From Rheinheimera hassiensis (lineage in GTDB: Bacteria > Pseudomonadota > Gammaproteobacteria > Enterobacterales > Alteromonadaceae), in the NCBI RefSeq assembly GCF_022436675.1, contig NZ_JAKUJZ010000003.1, positions 260,226 to 324,225 on the forward strand: a stretch of 64,000 nt of DNA, written 5' to 3'. The position numbers and the translations under genes are program-made. The number at the start of each line of letters is the position of its first letter. The stretch's first letter is position 1. Of the stretch, positions 9,556 to 18,355 are shown piece by piece. The notes below the pieces were generated by a model that saw nothing but the letters and a program-made list of their open reading frames with translations, ran no database searches and had not been told where the DNA came from.

Positions 9556-9578
9556 AGCGCTAATACAAAAGAAATACA

Positions 9579-9618
9579 GGTATTGCCACAAATGTCAGAG
9601 CAGCAATACCTAATTTTT
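9579..9618 (+). terminator. rho-independent terminator after DUF3080
   Basis: GGTATTGC (9579-9586) pairs with GCAATACC (9603-9610) around a 16-base loop and is followed by TAATTTTTA. It sits 23 bases after the DUF3080 stop and at the 3' end of the convergent pectinesterase gene. The stem is only 8 pairs and the loop is long, so its strength is uncertain. Confidence 0.6.
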
Positions 9619-12139
9619 ATTTGCTATTTAGCAGTGCATAGTCGAAATCTGGCCAATAACGCTGCAAAATGGCCCGGCTATTTTTAAACGGCAACTCTTC
9701 TGCCGTAAGCACCCTGCCATACTTACGCCCGGTAAAATCCAATGGTTTGCCCTGCAAATCAACAGAACCATATTCACGCCAACCGGCATTGACTCCCGGC
9801 ATAACGGGGTTAGCCAGTGGTTCGTGGTTTACAGGCCCAGCCCAACCTTGTGCACCAATGTGGTTGTCCAGTTGATTATTTAGCATCAGTACGTTGTCCA
9901 CATACATTTCACGACCGGCACTTCTGGCAATAAAGGTACTGCCAGGGCGGATGCGGTTTCCAGTTGGCCCTGCGGCACTGGTAAAACGGTTATTAATAAA
10001 AATAAAACCAGGAGCATCCTCACTGATGGTGCGGGCCTGCAGTATATAGCTGCCTTCTGCGTACTCTGAGCCAGGGTTTTTAACAGAATTGCCAACAGAG
10101 CGGATTTCGTTCTGCTCAAACAGGCTTAGGTAGTTTTGTCCCCAAATAAAGTCTACATTGCCGGCAATAAGGCAGCGGTAAAAATACGACAAACCTTTTA
10201 ACATCAACGTATCTTGCTCGCTGACAAACACGCTGTCGGTCACAATCAGCTTACCATTGCTGTTAAAATACAATGTCTCTGCCTGATTACGCACACCTTC
10301 GCGCCGTTGGTGCAGGTTTTTAATACTCAGTTGCTTAAGTACTAACTGTGCCACATCTTCAACCATAAATACGCTGCGCCCACCGGCACTATGCCCGGCC
10401 ACAATATTAAACCCAAGGCCCAGCCCGCTATTTAGTGAGTCGTAATTAGTAAATTCAATGTGTGACTGCGAAGCACCTGCACCTTCGATGGTTAGGTTTT
10501 TAACCCCGTATAGATACAAAGGCTCATGATACACCCCCGCGGCGAGTTTAATTTTTTCTACCTTGTCGCCATCAGCCGCACTCATAACAAAATCCAATGC
10601 GCCCTGCAAAGTATTAAAGTCGGCTGAACCATCAGCCGCTACGTGCATTACGGCGTTGGCCGCCGGTGCCGGCTTTACCGAAAAGCGCCAGTCGGCATCG
10701 GCTCCTACCCCCAAAAACGGCGCCGTATCGTTATGATAACTAACTAAACCGGCCGACACCCGCACCTGATACTGTTTACCCGGTTCCAGCTTGCCACTGT
10801 GTGGTTTGATCAGCAGTGTATTGCCGCTGCTCCAAATCAGGCGGCGGTTTAAAGAACGGTATTTATTGTCGCGCAGGCTGCCAAAAGCATCTATTTCCGG
10901 CCCGGCCTTAATTTCATCTACCAGCGCGGTAGGCTTGCCATTTTCTAGCTGATAAATCCTCACGGCGCCGTTATCGGCCAGATTAATATCCTGCTCAAAT
11001 GTCAGCCGTAATAAAGTATCGGCCGACACGCGGCTGTTACGCGGCGGATAGGCAGAATCAAGTAGAGTTGCAGCGGTTTTAGCCGGAAACTGCAACGCCG
11101 GCAGCACCCTGATATGCAGTTGTTTAAAAATATGCGGCTGACTTTTACTTTGCAGTAGCACACTGCCCTGCCCTGGCTGCAAATACTGCAGGATAAAACT
11201 GCCATTCTGTGGTAACAGCTTTACGACGCTGGGGCTGAGGTTTTTTAGTACTATATCCTGCGCTGCACCGCCAGATACCTGCCATTGGACAGGCTGGCTT
11301 TGCTCATGCTGATAACCAACCAAGGGCTGATTTTCATGTTGCTGTAAATCGATATGTGGTGTGGTTAGCTCACCGTTGCCCACCTGCAGATAATCCAGTT
11401 CAAAAGATCGGTTGTAGCTCCAGATACCAGGCTGCTGCAAGCGCGTATCGCCAATGCTGTCATCGCTGAGCAGTAACTCACTGTTCAAATAAACCTTTAG
11501 CATGCCACCGCGCCGCTCCAGCCGCAGCAAATACCATTGCCCATCTACATCATCCTGAGCCCCCAGCACAATGGGTAACGCCTTTTCAGCTAATACCTGT
11601 ACCTTGTTGTCCTGCACAATGCCAAGCTCAAGTTTTGATGTATAAACACTGCTACCCACTTTTAAACCTGCGGCATAATAGCGATCGCTGTTGCTGTCTT
11701 TTAGCGTCAGGTAAAGCGTTTCTCTGTCAGTGGTGCTATTGGCATAAGGGCGCAGCAGAACTTCATAGAAAAAGTCATTCATGTCAACGTTATGCAGTGC
11801 TTTGGCATCCACCTGAAGCAAATGCCCACCAATACGCCCGGCCTTAAATTGTAAACTGTGCCGCTGCGAATGCACGGTCAGCTTTCCGTTTGGCTGCCCG
11901 GCCGGAGCGTCAGTTGCGCTGAAAAATGTCAGGCCGGTGGCTAGTTGCTCAAATGACTGGCAATAACCAGTGCTGCCCTGCTGACATTTATAGTCAGGAT
12001 ATTTATAGTCAGAATAGTGCTGCAGATTTTGTGGTTGCTCTGCACCAACAACAAAGCTACAGCACTGCGCCAGGAAAAAAAATACTAGCAATAGCCTATG
12101 TCGCGGTAATACATTTAAGCGAGACGGTTGCTCAGCCAT
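9617..12139 (-). CDS. secreted multidomain pectinesterase (CE8)
   Basis: An 840-residue exported protein. An N-terminal hydrophobic signal (RLLLVFFFLAQCCSFVVGA) is followed by a concanavalin/LamG-like region (about 45-265), a beta-sandwich region with an SbsA-like Ig segment (about 365-495), and a C-terminal pectin methylesterase beta-helix (about 510-835). Catalytic signatures are QAETLYF, SEQDTLMLKG and GNVDFIWG, which supply the Gln and two Asp residues; an Arg appears in ILQARTIS. It would remove methyl esters from pectin. ATG at 12139 with GGAGG in front is preferred over the start 7 codons upstream. It lies downstream of a TonB receptor on the same strand. Nearly all well-studied pectinesterases are smaller, so the N-terminal half probably binds carbohydrate. 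Confidence 0.9.
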   Translation of the reverse strand: MAEQPSRLNVLPRHRLLLVFFFLAQCCSFVVGAEQPQNLQHYSDYKYPDYKCQQGSTGYCQSFEQLATGLTFFSATDAPAGQPNGKLTVHSQRHSLQFKAGRIGGHLLQVDAKALHNVDMNDFFYEVLLRPYANSTTDRETLYLTLKDSNSDRYYAAGLKVGSSVYTSKLELGIVQDNKVQVLAEKALPIVLGAQDDVDGQWYLLRLERRGGMLKVYLNSELLLSDDSIGDTRLQQPGIWSYNRSFELDYLQVGNGELTTPHIDLQQHENQPLVGYQHEQSQPVQWQVSGGAAQDIVLKNLSPSVVKLLPQNGSFILQYLQPGQGSVLLQSKSQPHIFKQLHIRVLPALQFPAKTAATLLDSAYPPRNSRVSADTLLRLTFEQDINLADNGAVRIYQLENGKPTALVDEIKAGPEIDAFGSLRDNKYRSLNRRLIWSSGNTLLIKPHSGKLEPGKQYQVRVSAGLVSYHNDTAPFLGVGADADWRFSVKPAPAANAVMHVAADGSADFNTLQGALDFVMSAADGDKVEKIKLAAGVYHEPLYLYGVKNLTIEGAGASQSHIEFTNYDSLNSGLGLGFNIVAGHSAGGRSVFMVEDVAQLVLKQLSIKNLHQRREGVRNQAETLYFNSNGKLIVTDSVFVSEQDTLMLKGLSYFYRCLIAGNVDFIWGQNYLSLFEQNEIRSVGNSVKNPGSEYAEGSYILQARTISEDAPGFIFINNRFTSAAGPTGNRIRPGSTFIARSAGREMYVDNVLMLNNQLDNHIGAQGWAGPVNHEPLANPVMPGVNAGWREYGSVDLQGKPLDFTGRKYGRVLTAEELPFKNSRAILQRYWPDFDYALLNSK

Positions 12140-12195
12140 TGAACCTCCATTTAATAACAATAAGATTTGTTATGATTTTTCTAACATTAAAAGTG

Positions 12196-12221
12196 AACAG
12201 AGCTACCTTTGCAGCTCTGTT
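12196..12221 (-). terminator. hairpin between TonB receptor and pectinesterase
   Basis: AACAGAGCT (12196-12204) and AGCTCTGTT (12213-12221) form a perfect 9-pair stem with an 8-base loop, directly after the receptor stop codon. On the minus strand the stem is followed by CACTTTT rather than a clean T run. It may be a partial terminator that sets receptor mRNA above pectinesterase mRNA, or an mRNA-stabilising stem. Confidence 0.5.
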
Positions 12222-12252
12222 TAATTTCACTGCCTTAACAACAGGGGTAGCC

Positions 12253-14958
12253 TTAAAATGTGTAACGTGCTCCGAAGAAGAAATTGCGGCCGGTGTGGTT
12301 GTACTCGCGGGTTAAATCCATTGTGCCATCACCGTTACCATAAATACGCTCGTGCTCATCGGTCAGGTTGATCACTTCAAACGTCAATGTTAGATTTTCA
12401 GTAACGTTATAAAATGATGAGAAATCAATGTGCGTTGGGCCATATTTCATTTCTGCTAAATGGCCGTTGCCGCCAGGCACACTGAGTATATAGTCGTCAC
12501 GCATATTTGCTGACAGCCGCAAACCAAACGCATCCTGCTCGTAATAAACGGTAAAGTTATACGAGTTTTCCGATAAGCCGGTCATATCTTCAGCAGTTAC
12601 CCGGGTGTAATTGGTTACAACACCCAAGTTTGACAACCAACCGGGTAAAAAGCTAAACGGCTGCTGATACACCAGCTCATAGCCCTTAATGACAAAGCCG
12701 TCATCAGTGTTCACCGGAATATAATGGGTGTAAGGTACAGTTTGTGGGTCAGAATTATAAGTAGGGCTATACCGCGGATCAGCATAAATAGCGTCGTAGT
12801 AGGCCGGGTCTATCAGCTTTTCTACTATATCTGTTGTCAGCGACGACACCACATCTTTGCGAAACACAGTCGCGGATAACAGAGCTTCTTCGGCGAAGTA
12901 CCATTCAACACCTAAATCAAGATCATTTGATTTGTAGGGGGCTAAATCCGGGTTGCCCATACTCACCGTGCGGGTTTCATAGGTAAAATTTGGATTAGCA
13001 ATATTCAGCGAGTTTAAGCCAGCCCGCGTCATAGTGCGTGCGGCTGCAAAACGCACCAGCACATCGTCGGTAACTTCCAGCGCCAGATTCATTGACGGCA
13101 GAAAGTTGCTGTAATCATTTTTAACTTCTACTTCACTACCGTTCAAATAGCCGGTTGATGTTGTATCTGTTCTCACATAGCGTGCACCAAAATTAGTACG
13201 CAGTACCATTTGCGCAATATCAAAGCTAGCAGTAGCTTCGCCATAAGCAGCATAGGTTTTTTCGCCAACTATCCAGGCTGCACCTAGGTTGTCGGTATAT
13301 TGATGGCTTAACAGATCGCGGTTAGCCGCGCCAAACTCCACGACAGGAAATGGCAGCAGATCACCGTCCAGTCCCTTGCCAAAATCTGAATAGGGGAAGT
13401 CTTCAAAGTAGCCCACTGCAGAAACAGGGGTAAAATAATCACCATTGCCGCTGCGATATTCAACACTGCGATCGTTGTAAGCCACGCCGGTTTTAAGCTG
13501 AAATGCGGCAAATTCGTAAGTTAAATCAAGACGTGATGTCAGGTTCTCCCGGTTAACATCATGCGAGGTAATAGACGCAGGCCTGATTTCATAGTTCGCT
13601 GGGTCATAGTAGTTATAGCCTGAGCCAAAAGATACCGTCGGCACATTAGCATTGGCAGAGAAATCAAAGGAGTATATGTGCGGTACCGACACACTGTAGA
13701 GGCGATTCTCCTCCCGGTGGGCATCCGACGTTGCCGATCCCACCATTGCGTCTACCGTCATATTGTCGGTTAAACGGAATTTACCGGATAGAACAAACTG
13801 ACTAAAATTAGTGTCAGAGTCTTGCTGCCGGCTTTCAATCCAGGATTCAACATTGTCAAAGCTACCGGCAATAACTTGCTTGCCGTCCGGCGATATGGTC
13901 AACGCCAGTGGTGTAATGCTACCTGGCGTTAAAAACCATTCCATTGAGTTATAGCTGGTGCGTTGGTTCTCCAGTTTCGAGTGCAGCGCATCAAATGTAA
14001 TAAGCACATCACTGGATGGCCGGTACTGCAGTGCAGCTGTCATACCAACCCGCTTTTGTTCATTGCCAAAAAAGTCGGCTCTGGGCAAGCGTGGTAACCA
14101 TAAACAGTTAATTGCCGCCACTGAATTGTCTCCAATCTGACAATCACTTACCGCAGGGGTACCAGTGATCTCAGGTGTGGCAGATGCCGGAAAAGGCTGG
14201 TTAGCTAACTGAGGTGTAGTCCACCTTACCGTTCCAAAACCTTCCTGGCGCACTGTGCGCTCTGATGCCGCCACGGAAAACAGTGCACCCAACGTGTTAT
14301 CTGCAAAGGTATTACTTAGCATTAATGCCACCCGGGGATCATGCTCGCTGCTCAGAGAGTTATAGCCATCCTGCACAGACACCAGCGCTTTAAAACCATC
14401 GTAATCGAATGGTTTTGCAGAGTATAAGTCAACAGTACCGGCCATACCGCCTTCTTCAATTGAAGCCCGGCTGGTTTTTTGAATATCAACGCGGTTAAAT
14501 AATTCCGAAGCAAAAATATTGAAATCGAACGAGCGGCCGCTGTTAATACCACCACCGGAATCTAAACCATCGGTACTGGCGGGTACTTCCATGCCATTTA
14601 ATGTAGCCCGGGTAAAAGACGGGCCTAAACCACGCAGCGTAATTTGCCGCCCTTCACCGCCTTCGCGCGAAATAGCCACCCCCGGCACACGCTGAATAGC
14701 CTCTGCAATATTCAAATCTGGAAACTTGCCCATGTCTTCGGCCAAAATAGATTCTCTGGCGTTAACAGCATTACGTTTTTCGTCCAGCGCCTCATAAAGC
14801 GCCCCCCGAAACCCGCTTACCTGAATAACCTCAATGTCAGTACTTTCTGCGTCAGCTGTGTCAACGGCTTGCTGCGCCATAACAGGCAAAGCAGCAAAGG
14901 TACCCGCCGCTAACATACAGACAACAATTTTTTTTAACCGCAAGTGTTTTACACTCAT
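12253..14958 (-). CDS. TonB-dependent receptor of carbohydrate-uptake type
   Basis: A 901-residue outer-membrane protein. A signal peptide (to about residue 28, PVMAQQ) is followed by the TonB box region IEVIQVSGFRG, a plug domain with IQRVPGVAISREGGEG, ITLRGLGPSF and LNGMEVPAS, and a C-terminal 22-stranded barrel ending NFFFGARYTF with terminal Phe. This plug type (RGLGPSFTRATLNGMEV) is common in receptors of polysaccharide-utilisation loci. With the pectinesterase immediately downstream, pectin-derived oligogalacturonides are the likely substrate; that is inference. Two palindromic sites lie 45-90 bases upstream of the start. Confidence 0.92.
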   Translation of the reverse strand: MSVKHLRLKKIVVCMLAAGTFAALPVMAQQAVDTADAESTDIEVIQVSGFRGALYEALDEKRNAVNARESILAEDMGKFPDLNIAEAIQRVPGVAISREGGEGRQITLRGLGPSFTRATLNGMEVPASTDGLDSGGGINSGRSFDFNIFASELFNRVDIQKTSRASIEEGGMAGTVDLYSAKPFDYDGFKALVSVQDGYNSLSSEHDPRVALMLSNTFADNTLGALFSVAASERTVRQEGFGTVRWTTPQLANQPFPASATPEITGTPAVSDCQIGDNSVAAINCLWLPRLPRADFFGNEQKRVGMTAALQYRPSSDVLITFDALHSKLENQRTSYNSMEWFLTPGSITPLALTISPDGKQVIAGSFDNVESWIESRQQDSDTNFSQFVLSGKFRLTDNMTVDAMVGSATSDAHREENRLYSVSVPHIYSFDFSANANVPTVSFGSGYNYYDPANYEIRPASITSHDVNRENLTSRLDLTYEFAAFQLKTGVAYNDRSVEYRSGNGDYFTPVSAVGYFEDFPYSDFGKGLDGDLLPFPVVEFGAANRDLLSHQYTDNLGAAWIVGEKTYAAYGEATASFDIAQMVLRTNFGARYVRTDTTSTGYLNGSEVEVKNDYSNFLPSMNLALEVTDDVLVRFAAARTMTRAGLNSLNIANPNFTYETRTVSMGNPDLAPYKSNDLDLGVEWYFAEEALLSATVFRKDVVSSLTTDIVEKLIDPAYYDAIYADPRYSPTYNSDPQTVPYTHYIPVNTDDGFVIKGYELVYQQPFSFLPGWLSNLGVVTNYTRVTAEDMTGLSENSYNFTVYYEQDAFGLRLSANMRDDYILSVPGGNGHLAEMKYGPTHIDFSSFYNVTENLTLTFEVINLTDEHERIYGNGDGTMDLTREYNHTGRNFFFGARYTF

Positions 14959-15002
14959 TACATCACCCCCTGTTAATTTTTATCTTGGGCACTTCCCCAA
15001 AA

Positions 15003-15047
15003 TGCCACCGGTGGCAAAGGCAAGATAGATTACCGCCACCGGTGGCA
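15003..15047. promoter_or_regulatory. two palindromic operator-like sites upstream of the pectin TonB receptor
   Basis: TGCCACCGGTGGCA (15003-15016) is a perfect 14-base palindrome. CGCCACCGGTGGCA (15034-15047) differs at one outer base. The dyad centres are 31 bases apart, close to three helical turns, so two bound dimers would face the same side of DNA. An even palindrome with central CG is the usual shape of LacI/GalR-family operators. No LacI-family gene is in the window, so the regulator would be encoded elsewhere. The sites lie before the TonB receptor start at 14958 and probably control the whole pectin module. Confidence 0.75.
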
Positions 15048-15144
15048 AAGTTATAGACTAACTAAATTATCAGGTCAACATTTAAACAAATAGCCGGCTA
15101 ACTATTTTTTAGTTTATAGCTTTGCTGATACAGCTGGCACCATT

Positions 15145-15267
15145 TTACGCTTTGAGCCAGGTTATCTTGACATGCCCCCCCCCCCCCTACTAAGCCGCAA
15201 AGTAATGGCAAGCACTTAACAGCCAATGCCCGGTTAAACTTACCGCCCAGCAGTAAGCCGCTAATAC
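15145..15267 (+). pseudogene. decayed second copy of the DUF3080 3' end
   Basis: This stretch aligns in the same orientation with 9445-9566, the last codons of the intact DUF3080 gene plus the bases after its stop. Shared landmarks in order are TTACGCTTTGA, the codons for YLDM, GGCAAGCACT, GCCAATGCCC, CAGCAGTAA and GCTAATAC. The copy has a run of 13 C (15175-15187) in place of coding sequence and a premature stop, so it cannot make the protein. It lies at the far end of the pectin module, just before tRNA-Val. Confidence 0.8.
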
Positions 15268-15386
15268 GGTGAAAAATACACCAAACACACTGCCTTAGCA
15301 GAAAAACACTTGCCATTGCCCCAACAGCGCAATAACATAGCCGCCGTTGTCTGCCAAGCTACGCGCTGGCTTACAACAAAAAGTGT

Positions 15387-15463
15387 GCGTCCTTAGCTCA
15401 GCTGGTTAGAGCACTACCTTGACATGGTAGGGGTCGGTGGTTCGAGTCCACTAGGACGCACCA
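15387..15463 (+). tRNA. tRNA-Val (anticodon GAC)
   Basis: A 77-base cloverleaf including an encoded CCA end. The acceptor stem GCGTCCT pairs with AGGACGC, the D arm contains AGCTCAGCTGGTTAGAGC, the anticodon stem CTACC/GGTAG encloses TTGACAT with anticodon GAC, and the T arm is GGTTCGAGTCC. It reads the valine codons GUC and GUU and closely resembles E. coli tRNA-Val(GAC). A bidirectional terminator follows. Confidence 0.98.
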
Positions 15464-15475
15464 ACAAATTCAAAC

Positions 15476-15506
15476 AAAAAACGCCCCTCTTTGAGGGGCG
15501 TTTTTT
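15476..15506. terminator. bidirectional terminator between tRNA-Val and acetyl-CoA hydrolase
   Basis: ACGCCCCTC (15481-15489) and GAGGGGCGT (15493-15501) form a GC-rich 9-pair stem with a 3-base loop, with AAAAA before and TTTTT after. It can end the tRNA transcript on the plus strand and the acetyl-CoA hydrolase gene on the minus strand. Confidence 0.92.
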
Positions 15507-15514
15507 GTTATTTA

Positions 15515-17425
15515 TTACATAACCTGCGCCAGGGCCCAGCGTAACAGGCGGGCATATATCCTTTGCCGCAGCCCCTTGGGCTGTGCCAGCCCCATACGGG
15601 ATAACGCTTCAGGTGCATCAGGGCCGCCGCACAGCAACGCGCCCAGCGCTTGTAATTTTAAGTGTTTCAATCGTCGCAGGCGCTGCAACGCCGCCACCAG
15701 CTGTTGTTCCAGCTCAGTAAAATCACTGCCAAAAGGGTAACGGGGTAAGTTGCCTGTCAATCGAAGCGTATTTAAACGGGCCCCAAGGCTTGCAGGGGTA
15801 TTTGCAGCAGCAGCGGGAATAGTCCAGTTCGCATCCAGTTTACCGGCGGCCACTGCTTTAGTTCTTAGTTTTTGTTGGAAGCGGCCATCACTGATACAAA
15901 TCAGGGCTTTTATACACTCTTCGTCTGTCGCGCCACGTAAATCCGCAATACCGTATTCGGTAACAACAATATCCCGCAGATGGCGCGGAATAGTGCAATG
16001 CGGATATTCCCAGACAATACCGGATGTTAGCTTGCCACCACTTTCGCGGGTACTACGCAGCAGCAGGATCGAGCGACCACCCCGCATGGCATGCGCCATG
16101 GCCACAAAGTTGTATTGCCCCCCTACACCGGAGACCAGCTGATGGTCTTTCAGGCCATCAGACGTTGCCGCGCCGGTTAAACTTACCATCATGCAGGTAT
16201 TGATAAAGCGGGCTTTTTGCCGCTGTAATTTCTCCAACGTTGGGTTGCCACCATATAACTGGTTGATCCGGCCAACCGAGCTCATCCTGAAACGGGGCCA
16301 CTGCGCTTCAGTCAACTGACGTAACCAGCGATAAAAATCTTCAGAGCCGAGAAAAAATGCCGCGTCTAATAAAGCACCTTTGCCCTGGGCACCGGCGTGT
16401 TCAGCAATACGCCCGGCATTGGCCAGGCTCTGCAAGCGCTCGTCGTCGAATACTTCGCGCTTGAGGATCCCGGCTTCATGCAAATGCATAAAGCCATCGA
16501 GAAACATTTCACTGGCGCCATACAGCCCGGTGTCAAAGCTGTCATGGCCACCGATAGCATTAACTAGCGCCTGGCCGGGCAACGCCTGGTTAAAATAGCC
16601 GCGATAGGCTTCGTTGTTCTGCTGGCGCTGGATCAAACTGTACACCAGAGCATCGCTGAGTGAGCCAATACCAATTTGCAGCGTACCTCCGTCGGCCACC
16701 AGCGCGCTGGCGTTCATTCCGACACAGTAATCCTGGGTAGTAACAGGGCTACGGGGCAGCGCAAACAGCGGTTGCTGCGGATCATCGTTGATGATTTGGT
16801 GAAAAAAATCCTCGCCAACCAGCGCATCGCCGGCCATAAACGGTAAGTCCGGGTGCACCTGTGCCAATATCAGGCACTTTCTGTCAGGACGATGGCGCAG
16901 TTCTTCTGCCAGATCCAAGGTAACATCCGGGTTGCTGCTCAAACTGTACTGCCAGCCTGACTCTGTCGCCCGCCTGGCGACCAGTTGCAAAATCAGATTA
17001 ACCCCACGGTCGGCCAGATCCCTCGCTACATGGGTGTAGTTACTGGAAACATAGTGGCGCTGAGCATCAGCATTACCCAGCATGCTGCCCGACTGAAAAT
17101 AAAATTCGGTAACGGTAATATTGGCCGGTAGCTGTTGTGAAGCCAGCGCATCTGCATAGGCCAGCCGTGGATAGTCTTCACCAAAATGTCGTTTAACGAA
17201 GGGCTGTAAAAAGCGCTGTTCCAGTTCACTGCCGGCTTTAGGCGGATTAAGTGACAGCGCAGTGAAGATATCCAGCCGGATACTGTTGTCCTGACAGGCC
17301 CTATGGTAAAACGCATTGATTAAACGGTTAGGTTTACCCAGGCCCAGTGGCAGGCCAAGAACCACATGATTGCCAATTTGAGCTAAAACCTGATCAACGA
17401 TATCAGCATAATCATTATTGCTCAT
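15515..17425 (-). CDS. acetyl-CoA hydrolase/transferase family protein, extended
   Basis: A 636-residue cytoplasmic protein of the acyl-CoA:carboxylate CoA-transferase/hydrolase family. The conserved core is visible: HVVLGLPLGLGKPN near the N terminus, LVADGGTLQIGIGSLSDAL mid-protein, GVGGQYNFVAMAHAM, and the C-terminal VTEYGIADLRG that shapes the active site. Related enzymes are 430-520 residues, so this one carries extra sequence, including a basic C-terminal tail (LQRLRRLKHLKLQALG). Substrate cannot be read from the sequence; acetyl-CoA with acetate or succinate is usual. It stands alone between tRNA-Val and the NTF2-like gene. Confidence 0.87.
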   Translation of the reverse strand: MSNNDYADIVDQVLAQIGNHVVLGLPLGLGKPNRLINAFYHRACQDNSIRLDIFTALSLNPPKAGSELEQRFLQPFVKRHFGEDYPRLAYADALASQQLPANITVTEFYFQSGSMLGNADAQRHYVSSNYTHVARDLADRGVNLILQLVARRATESGWQYSLSSNPDVTLDLAEELRHRPDRKCLILAQVHPDLPFMAGDALVGEDFFHQIINDDPQQPLFALPRSPVTTQDYCVGMNASALVADGGTLQIGIGSLSDALVYSLIQRQQNNEAYRGYFNQALPGQALVNAIGGHDSFDTGLYGASEMFLDGFMHLHEAGILKREVFDDERLQSLANAGRIAEHAGAQGKGALLDAAFFLGSEDFYRWLRQLTEAQWPRFRMSSVGRINQLYGGNPTLEKLQRQKARFINTCMMVSLTGAATSDGLKDHQLVSGVGGQYNFVAMAHAMRGGRSILLLRSTRESGGKLTSGIVWEYPHCTIPRHLRDIVVTEYGIADLRGATDEECIKALICISDGRFQQKLRTKAVAAGKLDANWTIPAAAANTPASLGARLNTLRLTGNLPRYPFGSDFTELEQQLVAALQRLRRLKHLKLQALGALLCGGPDAPEALSRMGLAQPKGLRQRIYARLLRWALAQVM

Positions 17426-17585
17426 TGCTTTAACCCCATCTTCGTATTCTGTACCACAGCATTACTGCACTGTACTACATTGATCAAAAGATTGATTGAC
17501 CAAACATTGCGTTGCGCCAAAGATTGGGTTAGCCCAAAGCGCCAATAACCAGACACTACCAAACATTAGCAGACAATATTCCCCC

Positions 17586-18122
17586 CTAGGGGTGCTGTTG
17601 ATTATTCCCTTGCGTATCGCCTTGTTTATCAAGTGGAATACGATTAATAACGTCGTCATATTGGGTTAAATCGAGAAAGGCGATAACTTCAGTTGCGCGC
17701 AGATCCTGCATGCGGAAAATCCAGACAAAACTGTTGTTATAAGGCGCCCCGTCAGCGGCAACCCCTGCGCCATCCCAGTAAACCACAACGTCATTACCAT
17801 CCGCCCAGATGTCGTTCACTGTTGGCTTAACAAACGAAGAAAGACGTGCTGCAAATGGTGCTACTGCCTGCTTAATAAATACATCGCGGCCCCGGTAAGT
17901 ACCCGCGGCTGGGCTCGTGCCCTTGATAGTCCAAACCACATCGGGTGACAGCACATCCTGAAAAAATGTCCCGCCACCTTCAGCCCAGTGTTGAAATGCT
18001 TGCGCAATAAATTGCCTGTTTCGCTCGGTTATTGCAGCATCAGGCTTAGCTAATGCAAAATCACTGGTTATCAGGGCTAAAACCAACGCCACCGTGGTAA
18101 TAAAGCGTCTTGGCATTTTCAT
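17586..18122 (-). CDS. exported NTF2-like (SnoaL) protein
   Basis: A 178-residue protein with a signal peptide (MKMPRRFITTVALVLALITSDFALA) and one NTF2-like domain. Features are RNRQFIAQAFQHW, FFQDVLSPDVVWTIKG, YRGRDVFIKQ and the closing beta strands DVVVYWDGAG, NSFVWIFRM and EVIAFLDL. The fold is a cone-shaped alpha+beta barrel used by many unrelated enzymes and binding proteins, so no reaction can be assigned. The chosen ATG follows AGGAG. The 160 bases between its end and the acetyl-CoA hydrolase start contain no gene I can support. Confidence 0.8.
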   Translation of the reverse strand: MKMPRRFITTVALVLALITSDFALAKPDAAITERNRQFIAQAFQHWAEGGGTFFQDVLSPDVVWTIKGTSPAAGTYRGRDVFIKQAVAPFAARLSSFVKPTVNDIWADGNDVVVYWDGAGVAADGAPYNNSFVWIFRMQDLRATEVIAFLDLTQYDDVINRIPLDKQGDTQGNNQQHP

Positions 18123-18355
18123 ATCGGTTCTCCTGTTGTTGAATTTCTCTGCTGTTTCTCAATATGTTTTGTGCAAAACACACTTTGGCTCAACGAGAAT
18201 GGAGAGCGATAGCATAAAAGTCTTAAGTTATTGCATGATTATCTGAGCCGGGCACCTGATTAAGCCCAAACCTATACCTATGTATATCAATTGCATATGG
18301 CCGGAAACAAGCTTAGAGGATAAGCTAAGTAAAACACAGTAAATGGAGACAGTGT

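Noticed and set aside
15098-15316. Open frame of 72 codons on the minus strand before tRNA-Val
   Set aside because: It runs antisense across the decayed DUF3080 copy and the C run, with no ribosome binding site and no family features.
9617-15463. Genomic island integrated at tRNA-Val by an integrase
   Set aside because: No integrase or copy of the tRNA end was found; the flanking repeat is from DUF3080, not from the tRNA.
17462-17659. Small minus-strand frame after the NTF2-like gene
   Set aside because: It overlaps the 3' end of that gene in another frame with no ribosome binding site.
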